Source: an uncultured Eubacteriales bacterium
GTDB lineage: Bacteria > Bacillota > Clostridia > Peptostreptococcales > Anaerovoracaceae
DNA length: 64,000 nt
Direction: 5' to 3'
Assembly (NCBI GenBank): GCA_902786855.1
Contig: CADAEH010000010.1
Location: 1-64,000, forward strand
Shown: positions 15,890-23,654 of the stretch, one piece after another
Layout of the letters: each line of letters starts with the position of its first letter
Numbering within the stretch: the stretch's first letter is position 1
Notes under the pieces: model-generated
What the model was told of the DNA's origin: nothing
Database searches by the model: none
What the model saw: the letters and a program-made list of their open reading frames with translations, nothing else
Program-made: the position numbers and the translations under genes

Positions 15890-16435
15890 ATGGAAAGAAA
15901 TCTTATGATCGCCGGTTTTGGCGGACAGGGAGTTATGACAATGGGTAAGCTCCTTGCTGAAGCTACATCACAGGCTACAGACCTGAATGTAACATTTTTC
16001 CCTTCATACGGCGCTGCCATGAGAGGCGGCACAGCTAACTGCTATGTAGTTATTTCTGACGAGGAGATCGGAGCTCCTGTCAGCTACAGCCTTGAAGACC
16101 TCGTAGTCATGAACGGGCCGTCGCTGCACAAGTTCATCGACAACCTCAAGCCTGGCGGGACACTTTTCGTCAACAGCACGATCGTTACAGACCCGATCGA
16201 GAGAGATGACATCAAGGTCATCAAAGCTCCTGTCACTCAGATGGCTATCGATATCAAGAACGAGAGAGCTCTCAATGTCATCATGCTGGGTGTATATGTG
16301 GGCGCAACAGATGCTGTTCCTGAAGAAGTAATCGTAAAGGGCATTGAGCACAAGTTTGCCAAGAAGCCAAAACTGATCGAGCCTAACGTTGAAGCATTCA
16401 AGATGGGGCTTGAGATCGGCAGAAAGCAGAAGTAA
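15890..16435 (+). CDS. 2-oxoacid:ferredoxin oxidoreductase, gamma subunit
   Basis: 181 residues; starts MERNLMIAGFGGQGVMTMGK, the glycine-rich signature of the gamma domain (KorC/VorC/PorC), followed by FFPSYGAAMRGGTANCYVVI. This subunit completes the catalytic core and contacts CoA. AGGAGG is 6 bases before the ATG. Last gene of the operon, followed by a strong terminator. Confidence 0.93.
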   Translation: MERNLMIAGFGGQGVMTMGKLLAEATSQATDLNVTFFPSYGAAMRGGTANCYVVISDEEIGAPVSYSLEDLVVMNGPSLHKFIDNLKPGGTLFVNSTIVTDPIERDDIKVIKAPVTQMAIDIKNERALNVIMLGVYVGATDAVPEEVIVKGIEHKFAKKPKLIEPNVEAFKMGLEIGRKQK

Positions 16436-16459
16436 GCTGAAGATCTTACAGTAAAAACA

Positions 16460-16512
16460 GTGACCGGATACTGACGCATATAATATTATGTGCCGGCGCC
16501 GGTCACTTTTTT
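16460..16512 (+). terminator. Terminator of the 2-oxoacid:ferredoxin oxidoreductase operon
   Basis: GTGACCGG (16460-16467) pairs with CCGGTCAC (16499-16506), then TTTTTT. The loop is long (31 bases) and has an inner GCCGGC. Confidence 0.85.
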
Positions 16513-16597
16513 GCGCTCAGAAAGGAATCTTTTAATAACAGAGAAGTGCAGACATCTTAATGACTAATTAATTAACCAATATTGCCGTGTGCGTAAA

Positions 16598-16626
16598 TTG
16601 ACTACATTTTTAGCTTGTTTTACAAT
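16598..16626 (+). promoter_or_regulatory. Promoter of the kinase/LRR locus
   Basis: TTGACT (16598-16603), a 17-base spacer and TACAAT (16621-16626). A GAGT/ACTC hairpin with a long T run (16627-16655) lies just downstream and could attenuate. Confidence 0.65.
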
Positions 16627-16725
16627 GAGTACAAGAAATAACTCGTGTTTTTTTTGATAGTTGCTGATTCGTGTGGCTATAAAATCTAAATATGTCAAAC
16701 AAAATGGCAGTTTAGAAGGAGCCGA

Positions 16726-17799
16726 ATGAGCATGATAAGCAGGGTGAAAAAGATGGTGGACGGCCGCAAACTCAAACAATGGCAGAAAGAACTCAAGCAG
16801 CTATCAGAAGAGACGGGGATTTCTTTCGAAGATGTATGCAGATATCTGGATGTTTCATATGCACGCGATGTGGGATTCTATGTCAAGCTTCCGATGAAGA
16901 GAAGGACGATCATAGGCATCGGGATGGCATATAAGCGCCCGCTTGAGACAATCAACAGGTGGATCACTTATTATGGCATGAAACGCAGGCTATACAGCAA
17001 AGATGTCAGTGAAGATATGATCTGGATCTATCTGATCAGGCGCAATTTTAATGATCCGGAGACAGATACCAATTATTTTGCCTTATACGATGAATGCCAG
17101 CAGGCTGCTTTTGAGACCTATGTCACGCTGTGGAATGAGATCACATCAGGCAGCCTGAATACGGATGATGTAGACCGAAGACTGGAAGAGATCACTGTAA
17201 GTCCGGAAGCGGGCAATATCAAAGATTTTGTCGTTAATAATCTTGATTCCTTCAAAACAGCATATGCCAAGCCGCGCAAATACCTTGCTCAGTATCTTGA
17301 CTGTATTCGCAGTACCAATGTCGTTGCAGGAAACAAGGGCAGAAGTGACTCTCTTATCTCACTCAGAGGGTGGCTCGATGATTCCATGATCAATTACCTC
17401 AGCGGTTCGCCTGAGACCATTCATGTTACTGATCGCGTGACCAGAAAAAGAACAGCTGATATGAAGAAAATCCCTAAGAGCAGGAAGTCCCATATTGCAA
17501 CAGCTCTTGCTCTGGGTATGACACGCGGTGAGATAGATCATTATCTTGAACTGATGGGATATCTGCCGCTTAATGAGGATGATCCGGAAGAAGAAATACT
17601 GATCAAGGCACTGAATAAATGGGACGAAGAGCATCCACTGCAAAGGCTGTTCAAGGAGAAATATATAAACGGTGATGACAGCATACAGATGGAAGAAGAG
17701 GAAGAGCATCAGGCAGTAAGCGATATGCTGATGCTAAGACAGGAACTCAGAGATCAATATAAGAGAAGAAAGCTGAAGTTCGATTATATGAAGTTATGA
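16726..17799 (+). CDS. Unknown cytosolic helical protein with an internal duplication, partner of a Ser/Thr kinase
   Basis: 357 residues, no signal peptide or membrane helix; not recognised with certainty. Residues 25-55 (LSEETGISFEDVCRYLDVSY) look like an XRE-type HTH. Two segments resemble each other: 57-104 (KRRTIIGIGMAYKRPLETIN...) and about 249-297 (RKSHIATALALGMTRGEIDH...), each a run of short helices with a Gly turn and then an acidic step and an aliphatic helix. Acidic and basic tails close the protein. AAGGAG (16716-16721) precedes the start; the ATG at 16732 is an alternative. Its stop is only 30 bases before a secreted LRR protein, and a receptor kinase follows, so it may be the intracellular regulator or substrate of that kinase. 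Confidence 0.75.
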   Translation: MSMISRVKKMVDGRKLKQWQKELKQLSEETGISFEDVCRYLDVSYARDVGFYVKLPMKRRTIIGIGMAYKRPLETINRWITYYGMKRRLYSKDVSEDMIWIYLIRRNFNDPETDTNYFALYDECQQAAFETYVTLWNEITSGSLNTDDVDRRLEEITVSPEAGNIKDFVVNNLDSFKTAYAKPRKYLAQYLDCIRSTNVVAGNKGRSDSLISLRGWLDDSMINYLSGSPETIHVTDRVTRKRTADMKKIPKSRKSHIATALALGMTRGEIDHYLELMGYLPLNEDDPEEEILIKALNKWDEEHPLQRLFKEKYINGDDSIQMEEEEEHQAVSDMLMLRQELRDQYKRRKLKFDYMKL

Positions 17800-17828
17800 T
17801 CCAGAATGATCAAGTGGGAGAAATCAAT

Positions 17829-19706
17829 ATGGCGTTTATGGCGGAGACTATGAAAAGAGTGATGAAAGCGTGTCTGCTGCTGGCAGTTACAATGATTTTG
17901 CTTTTTGCTTTTCATCTGAATGCATTTGCAGATTCCTATACATTCACAGACAGCAATGGAATATCCTGGTCATACACGACAGGAAATTATGAAGGATCCT
18001 CCTGTGCTGTGATAAATGGCTGCGGAGAGATACCGGAATCCGGCGAGATCACTGTACCGGGATATATCAATGGATTGCCGGTCATCATCGGGGATAATGC
18101 GTTTAAGGGGAATCTCGGCTTCAAAAGCGCAACCCTGTCTGAAGGAATCATTGGTATTGGATCTTCATTTAACGGCTGTGCCAATCTGCAATCGGTAGAA
18201 ATGCCGTCTACGCTTGTCTATGTAGGCGAGGTTGCATTTAATAATTGCCGCAACCTTACCGATGTGAGGCTGAACGAGGGCCTGAGAATGATTCGCGGCT
18301 ACGCTTTCAGTAAGTGCAGCTCACTGGCATCAATAAATATTCCATCAACCGTTGAGGCCATTTACACTATGGCTTTCGATCAGTGTTCGTCGCTTGATTC
18401 TATTAATGTAGATGATTCCAATAACGCATATAAGGATATTGACGGGGTGCTGATCAGCAGGAATATAGATGCGGCAGTTGGGGATAAATTGTTTTATTAT
18501 CCTCTTGGAAAAACAGATGAATCATATACGATCCCTGATGGAGTCAAGGTTATAGGTAATATGGCGTTCTATAGATCACAGCTAAAGGAAGTTACGATAC
18601 CTGCTTCTGTCAGAGAGCTGGAAAACAACGCTTTTCAAAAAGCCGAGAACCTGCAGAATGTAAACATAGCAGAGGGCGGAATGAAAACATTGGGCAGCAA
18701 TGCTTTTTCTTACTGTTCTTCTCTGCAGTCCATAGATATCCCGCAGACTGTTAATTACATAGGGAGTGATTGCTTTTCCTATTGTTCTTCTCTGAGAAGC
18801 GTAACACTTCCGGATGGACTTACTGATATCAAATCAGGTACTTTCAGGAACACGATCATAGACCAGTCTTTTGTGATTCCGGCAAGTGTAAAGAACATAG
18901 AATGGCAGGCCTTTAACCACTGCACGAATCTGCAGCATTTGATCATCCCTGAAAATGTAGAAAGGATCAATGAAGAGGCATTTAAAGAATGCATGAGTCT
19001 TAAGGACGTATATATTGCTAATGAAAACATAATAATAGATAACAATGCGTTCCTGACATGCGGACCTTTTGACCCTGATCAGGGAAAACGTTTATTTACG
19101 ATCACCGGCGATCCGGAATCGGCAGCAGCTGAATATGCCGGGACTGCTGGCATCGATTATGCACCGACTACAGCGGCTGAATACATGGAAGCAATGGCTG
19201 CGGACGGCCCGCTGCCGGCGTATGATTTCGGTAACAATCAGACAGGGGATGATCCGGGAACCGGGGGAAACAATACTTCCGGATCCGGCAGCAATGGGAC
19301 CGGAACAGAAAACGGCCAGAACGGAACAAGTGGAAATAGTACTTTCCCTGCAGTAAATAAAACTAACATGACCGGGACTGCTACAGTAGCTCCGTCACAG
19401 AAGATCGTTAATACAAATGAGCTGAAGAGACCGAAATTCAAAGCTAAGAGCAAAAAAGGCAAAAAGGTCAAACTGTCATGGAGCAAAGTAAGTAATGCTG
19501 ACGGATATCTCATATATGTAAAGGGACCAAAGGACAAGAAATTTAAATGCAGAGTTACCAAGAGCGCCAGGGTCAAGTCTATAACACATAAAGGTCTGAA
19601 AAAAGGCAAGAAGTATAAATACAAGATAGCTGCTTACAAGGTAGTTAATGGAGTGATGCAGAGAGGTCCTTTCTCTAAGACCATAACAGTTAAAATAAAG
19701 AAGTAG
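17829..19706 (+). CDS. Secreted BspA-type leucine-rich-repeat protein with C-terminal fibronectin-like domain
   Basis: About 625 residues. A signal peptide ends at LNAFADS. Residues ~50-440 are BspA-type (LRR_5) repeats of about 23 residues, with the typical LNEGLRMIRGYAFSKCSSL, IPASVRELENNAFQKAENL and VNYIGSDCFSYCSSLRSV. A Gly/Asn/Ser/Thr linker follows (~480-525), then a basic fibronectin III-like domain (VKLSWSKVSNADGYLIYVKG, YKYKIAAYKV). The start is put at 17829 because GGGAGA stands 8 bases upstream and it begins the signal peptide; the ATG at 17796 overlaps the previous stop but has no good site. Such proteins bind host or bacterial surfaces. It sits between the unknown regulator and the receptor kinase. 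No sortase signal is seen. Confidence 0.88.
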   Translation: MAFMAETMKRVMKACLLLAVTMILLFAFHLNAFADSYTFTDSNGISWSYTTGNYEGSSCAVINGCGEIPESGEITVPGYINGLPVIIGDNAFKGNLGFKSATLSEGIIGIGSSFNGCANLQSVEMPSTLVYVGEVAFNNCRNLTDVRLNEGLRMIRGYAFSKCSSLASINIPSTVEAIYTMAFDQCSSLDSINVDDSNNAYKDIDGVLISRNIDAAVGDKLFYYPLGKTDESYTIPDGVKVIGNMAFYRSQLKEVTIPASVRELENNAFQKAENLQNVNIAEGGMKTLGSNAFSYCSSLQSIDIPQTVNYIGSDCFSYCSSLRSVTLPDGLTDIKSGTFRNTIIDQSFVIPASVKNIEWQAFNHCTNLQHLIIPENVERINEEAFKECMSLKDVYIANENIIIDNNAFLTCGPFDPDQGKRLFTITGDPESAAAEYAGTAGIDYAPTTAAEYMEAMAADGPLPAYDFGNNQTGDDPGTGGNNTSGSGSNGTGTENGQNGTSGNSTFPAVNKTNMTGTATVAPSQKIVNTNELKRPKFKAKSKKGKKVKLSWSKVSNADGYLIYVKGPKDKKFKCRVTKSARVKSITHKGLKKGKKYKYKIAAYKVVNGVMQRGPFSKTITVKIKK

Positions 19707-19731
19707 CAGACAACCGGCAGAGCAGGTCAAC

Positions 19732-21504
19732 ATGAGTGAAGCAAATCGTTACAGCAGATACGAACCGCTTTTCGGATCGTGGTATATAAAGAAAAAAATC
19801 GGCCAGGGTGCAATTGGTCAGGTGTTTGAGATAGAAAGAACAGATCTCGGCACAACATACAAGGCTGCACTCAAGGCGATCACTATACCTGAAGGACCGG
19901 AAGACATAAAGCGAGTCCTGTCAAGCGGTGTAGCTCGGGAAGATCTTGCAGACTATTATCGCAATCTGATCCGCAACATAGCGAGTGAATTCCAGTATCT
20001 TGCCAAGCTCAAGGGCAATAGTTACATCGTTAATTATGAAGACCATCAGATAATAGAAAATGAAGATGAGCTGAACTGGGATGTTCTGATCAAGACAGAA
20101 TTGCTGACACCGCTTGTAGAGCATGTTATTGAACACCCGCTGACAGAAAAAGATGTTCTGCAGCTTGGTATAGACATGTGCCGTGCTTTGCAGTTCTGCG
20201 GACAGTACAACATCCTGCACAGAGACATAAAACCGGAAAATATTTTTATAGCGCCGAGCGGAGATTACAAGCTGGGGGATTTTGGCATAGCGCGTATGGT
20301 TGAGGATACTTACATCAACCTGTCACGCAAAGGTACTTATACATACATGGCTCCTGAAGTGTTCCATGGCCAGAAGTACGATCAGTCAGCAGATCTGTAT
20401 TCGCTCGGTCTTGTTATGTATAAATACCTCAATCACGGCCGCATCCCTTTCATGCCATCATATCCTGAAAAGATAGCTTTTGATGATTCTGAAAAGGCTT
20501 TCTCCGAGAGGATGTCAGGAAAATCGCTTCCGCCGCCGGCACAGGGGTCAGCGAAGCTCCGAAAAATCATCCAGAAAGCCTGTGCATATAACCCATCTGA
20601 CCGCTATCAGTCAGCAGATGAAATGCTGACTGACCTTGAGAAGCTGCGCCTTCGCAGTAGAAAGAAACCTTTTGACGCAAAAGTGACGGAAAGGTCGCAA
20701 AATAAAACCATAAATAACGGGCAAGAAGAGGTTGCTTCACTTGGTACAGCTCAAACCGTTTCTTCAGATACAAAAGGGACTGAAAGTATAAAAGGTGCAG
20801 CAGAAAATGCTCCTGCACCACGGTCTAAAAGCATAGCTAAGGCTGTTGCAGCAGTTCTCATGCTTCTACTTATACTGGGAGCCTGTGCTTATGCTGCAAT
20901 ACCTAAGGCGGTAACAGATATAACAGGGATAGATCCTGCCGTAAGTCTGTATTATGACGGAGAACTAAGACCGGAATACAAAATAGAACCTGACTGGTTC
21001 AAAGACGAGACGATCCATTTTGCCTCCGGAGACGATTCTGTATTCACTGTAACTGAACAAGGAGAGATAAAGGCGGTCTCTATAGGCGAGGCTGATCTTA
21101 CAATTAAAGCAAAAGAATACACTGAAACCGTACATGTCAGTGTAGTGCCTAAAGTAACAGCGATCACAGGACTTGAAAAAACTTATGATCTGTATACCGG
21201 TAATACAGCACAGCTGACACCTGTACTGGAACCGGAAGAGTTCTCACAAGAACCGGTTACTTATACCTCATCGGATGCAGATGTTGCGACCGTCGATGAA
21301 AATGGCCTTGTAACTGCGGTCAGCACAGGAACAGCGAACATAACTATCACATCCGGGGGAACAAGCACCGAAACAGCGATAGAAGTATCGGCACCTGTGG
21401 TCTATAAACCGAAATCATCAGGCAGTTCATCCAAATCCGGCAAGTCATCAGGCAAGAAGAAAAAGAGCAAAAAGGAAAGTTTCGGAGACGAAGAATACTT
21501 TTGA
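19732..21504 (+). CDS. Transmembrane Ser/Thr protein kinase with two Ig-like (Big_2) ectodomains
   Basis: 590 residues. A complete Hanks-type kinase domain spans ~15-310: Gly loop GQGAIGQV (24-31), Lys48 in AALKAI, HRDIKPEN (163-170), DFG (183-185) and APE (207-209), so it should be active. After a ~55-residue linker, a single membrane helix (~369-390, VAAVLMLLLILGACAYAA) leads to two extracellular bacterial Ig-like repeats (~393-475 and 476-555; second one with SSDADVATVDENGLVTAVST) and a Ser/Lys-rich tail. Typical PknB kinases carry PASTA domains; this one does not, so its ligand is unlikely to be bare muropeptide. It ends the three-gene run with the unknown regulator and the LRR protein. 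No phosphatase is adjacent. Confidence 0.92.
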   Translation: MSEANRYSRYEPLFGSWYIKKKIGQGAIGQVFEIERTDLGTTYKAALKAITIPEGPEDIKRVLSSGVAREDLADYYRNLIRNIASEFQYLAKLKGNSYIVNYEDHQIIENEDELNWDVLIKTELLTPLVEHVIEHPLTEKDVLQLGIDMCRALQFCGQYNILHRDIKPENIFIAPSGDYKLGDFGIARMVEDTYINLSRKGTYTYMAPEVFHGQKYDQSADLYSLGLVMYKYLNHGRIPFMPSYPEKIAFDDSEKAFSERMSGKSLPPPAQGSAKLRKIIQKACAYNPSDRYQSADEMLTDLEKLRLRSRKKPFDAKVTERSQNKTINNGQEEVASLGTAQTVSSDTKGTESIKGAAENAPAPRSKSIAKAVAAVLMLLLILGACAYAAIPKAVTDITGIDPAVSLYYDGELRPEYKIEPDWFKDETIHFASGDDSVFTVTEQGEIKAVSIGEADLTIKAKEYTETVHVSVVPKVTAITGLEKTYDLYTGNTAQLTPVLEPEEFSQEPVTYTSSDADVATVDENGLVTAVSTGTANITITSGGTSTETAIEVSAPVVYKPKSSGSSSKSGKSSGKKKKSKKESFGDEEYF

Positions 21505-21586
21505 TACTTTGAATCTTTGTCGAACGGAGGAGAACAGAAAACCAAAGCAACAGAAATACCAGCCGATCAATAACTGCAATATCGCA

Positions 21587-21620
21587 TGGCAGAGGGATTT
21601 TGGACCTCTGCCATTATTTT
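21587..21620 (+). terminator. Terminator after the receptor kinase gene
   Basis: TGGCAGAGG (21587-21595) pairs with CCTCTGCCA (21605-21613), followed by TTATTTTTG. Confidence 0.85.
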
Positions 21621-21752
21621 TGACATTCTTTTTTCCTGGGGAAATATACTTTTAGAGTCGGGGAACAGTAGGAAGTCCTTACGAAAAACGGGATGAAAAT
21701 AAGAATCAAGTCAGATAAAGACATTAAAAACCAAAACAGGAGTGATAGTGGA

Positions 21753-23120
21753 ATGAATAAGCAGACGAAGATCGGAAATGGCATCAGGAGTATAGCCGGC
21801 AGTGTGTTAGCAATAATGATGTTAAGTATGCTTCTTATGGATTCTGTATCATTAAATGCATTTGCGGATGGTACAGATAATACTCCGTTTGAAGTTACAC
21901 AAAGCGTATACGAGAGGATATATAAGAATGATCCGAATTACGTGGTAGTCGGGACAGTGCCATACTATCAGTATGCAACCAGAACAAAAGCTACCAAGAC
22001 TGACGGGCATGATACTCTGAGCGGATGGACAAAATATGATACTAAAACCAGTTCATCCACATCGGGGTATAAATTCGGCACCCCTGTAAGCACAAGCACA
22101 TCTTATGCAAATGGCAGAAAAACCGTGACCACTGCGGTTAATAAAGGTTATTACTACTACGCTTACGCAGTAGCAAATCCAAACAAAACCAGTGACTGGA
22201 CTTACTATGTAGATAAGACAAGAGCAGCTGTTATCAATCATATGAAAGCCAGCTTTTCATCATCTGCCACCTGGGATGAAGCACGGTTAAGGTATTTCTG
22301 GTACATCAGCTCAAAGGATCTGGGGTCATTGTCGGGTAAGTTCAATAAGTCGATCCCGTATTGTGCAGATTCAACAGTCAGCAAAGGTGTAACAACAAAA
22401 TCCGGTGACCACTTATACGATCTTAAATTATGGAAATACAAACAGTGTTATAAGGTCAAAACCGATATTACCATCAACTATTACTATCAATGGTCAGCCT
22501 GGTCGGCATGGTCAGCATGGTCGCAGGTCAGGAAAACCCTTCCGAGTGATGGTTCAATGAAAGAAAACAGTGAGACAAGGTACCTGATCAGATTGTCGGA
22601 CAGTGCCGCAAGTTGTGTACATCAATGGAACAGCACTTATACTGCAGACGTTCCTTCAACGATCAATCATACGGGAATTGAAAGCATCCACTGTAAAAAA
22701 TGCGGTGCGGTCAAGCCTGGGACAGCGCGAGAGACACCTGTGATCGTACTCAACTCCGGCTCCGGCTCCTGGATCGATCTTGCTGTAGACACGTATTATG
22801 AAGTAAGATCAACAGCTATACCTGTGGTCAGGATCACCAAGATAAAGGCCAAGAAGGGCAGCATGGTTGCAAAGTGGAAGAAATCAAGCAAAAAGCAGCA
22901 GGCGAAATTCAGCGGATATCAGATCCAGTACAGCACCAAAAGAAACTTTACCGGTAAGACAATAACAAAAGGAACGGCGAAAACGGGTTCTAAGCAAGTA
23001 GTGATAAGAAGACTGAAAAGGAAAACCACTTACTATGTCCGCATGAGAAGGTTCAGGAAAGAAGGAGATAACGTGATATTCTCCAACTGGTCAAAGGTCA
23101 GGAAGGTCAAGATCAAATAA
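21753..23120 (+). CDS. Secreted protein with WSAW repeats and C-terminal fibronectin-like domain, unknown function
   Basis: About 455 residues. The chosen ATG has AGGAGTGA 7 bases upstream; an earlier ATG at 21693 adds 20 charged residues before the signal peptide and has a poor site. The signal peptide ends at SVSLNAFADG, nearly the same cleavage region as the LRR protein upstream. The mature part is rich in Tyr, Ser and Thr; residues ~245-265 hold a YYYQWSAWSAWSAWSQV repeat, and a CVHQW...HCKKCGAVKPG motif (two CxxC-like elements, zinc-ribbon-like) follows. The last ~95 residues are a basic fibronectin-like domain ending FSNWSKVRKVKIK, like the LRR protein's tail. Probably a surface or wall-bound protein of the same locus. 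I know no family name for it. Confidence 0.78.
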   Translation: MNKQTKIGNGIRSIAGSVLAIMMLSMLLMDSVSLNAFADGTDNTPFEVTQSVYERIYKNDPNYVVVGTVPYYQYATRTKATKTDGHDTLSGWTKYDTKTSSSTSGYKFGTPVSTSTSYANGRKTVTTAVNKGYYYYAYAVANPNKTSDWTYYVDKTRAAVINHMKASFSSSATWDEARLRYFWYISSKDLGSLSGKFNKSIPYCADSTVSKGVTTKSGDHLYDLKLWKYKQCYKVKTDITINYYYQWSAWSAWSAWSQVRKTLPSDGSMKENSETRYLIRLSDSAASCVHQWNSTYTADVPSTINHTGIESIHCKKCGAVKPGTARETPVIVLNSGSGSWIDLAVDTYYEVRSTAIPVVRITKIKAKKGSMVAKWKKSSKKQQAKFSGYQIQYSTKRNFTGKTITKGTAKTGSKQVVIRRLKRKTTYYVRMRRFRKEGDNVIFSNWSKVRKVKIK

Positions 23121-23125
23121 TATAC

Positions 23126-23155
23126 AGCCTGTTTAATGACTGACACAGGCTTTTG
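23126..23155 (+). terminator. Terminator after the WSAW-repeat protein gene
   Basis: AGCCTGT (23126-23132) pairs with ACAGGCT (23145-23151), then TTTT. Confidence 0.7.
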
Positions 23156-23184
23156 ACAGCGATATGCTGTTGCATTTGGGAAAA

Positions 23185-23221
23185 AACACAAAATCGGGGG
23201 ATTATCTCCCGGTTTTGTGTT
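23185..23221. terminator. Long inverted repeat, likely bidirectional terminator
   Basis: AACACAAAATCGGG pairs with CCCGGTTTTGTGTT with one wobble or mismatch. Its right arm abuts the -35 of the trpB2 promoter. Confidence 0.65.
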
Positions 23222-23248
23222 GACTATCAACAAATCAGATGGTATATT
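23220..23248 (+). promoter_or_regulatory. Promoter of the T-box/trpB2 unit
   Basis: TTGACT (23220-23225), a 17-base spacer and TATATT (23243-23248); predicted start near 23255. Confidence 0.7.
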
Positions 23249-23254
23249 ATCGAT

Positions 23255-23558
23255 AACTTAATACCAGCAAACCTACGAGGGAGAGTGAGTAGGTCATGAT
23301 GCTTGCATATGAGCGAGCTGCCGATGGTGAGAGGGCAGCATGTGGAGGCGTGACTGAATGGACTCCTGAGGGCGACAGGAAAGGGACGATGTCCTGAGTA
23401 TGGGAGACGGAGAGAAAACTTCGTTAACAAATGATGCATATGATGGTATGCAGTGAGTGGGCAGGGGCGACCCTGTCAAGCCGGGTGGCACCGCAGAAGT
23501 TTTGTATTACTATGCTTCTGTCCCAGCATGTATTATGCCGGGACGGGAGCGTTTTTGT
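23255..23558 (+). promoter_or_regulatory. T-box leader, tryptophan-specific
   Basis: The T-box core GGGTGGCACCGC (23483-23494) is present, followed by a terminator (GTCCC-GCAT/ATGC-GGGAC, 23520-23544, then TTTTT at 23552-23556). Upstream is a long stem I with the GATGGTGAGAG apical element and, on its 3' side, GAATGGACTCC with the specifier TGG (23359-23361), the Trp codon followed by a purine. Uncharged tRNA-Trp should pair here and at the T-box bulge to let transcription read into trpB2. Regions 23262-23340 and 23361-23480 supply the remaining stems. The rest of the 534-base gap up to 23654 holds no gene. Confidence 0.9.
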
Positions 23559-23654
23559 TTCTCCCCTTCAGGCAGCAGGCAGACCTGTAAGAGACTGTCT
23601 GTATACATTTACTCACATTTTTACTACTTGAGACTGGAGAAAAGGAGAACAAAA

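Noticed and set aside
23457-23654. N-terminal extension of the trpB2 frame
   Set aside because: It lies in the T-box antiterminator and terminator; a good ribosome site precedes the ATG at 23655.
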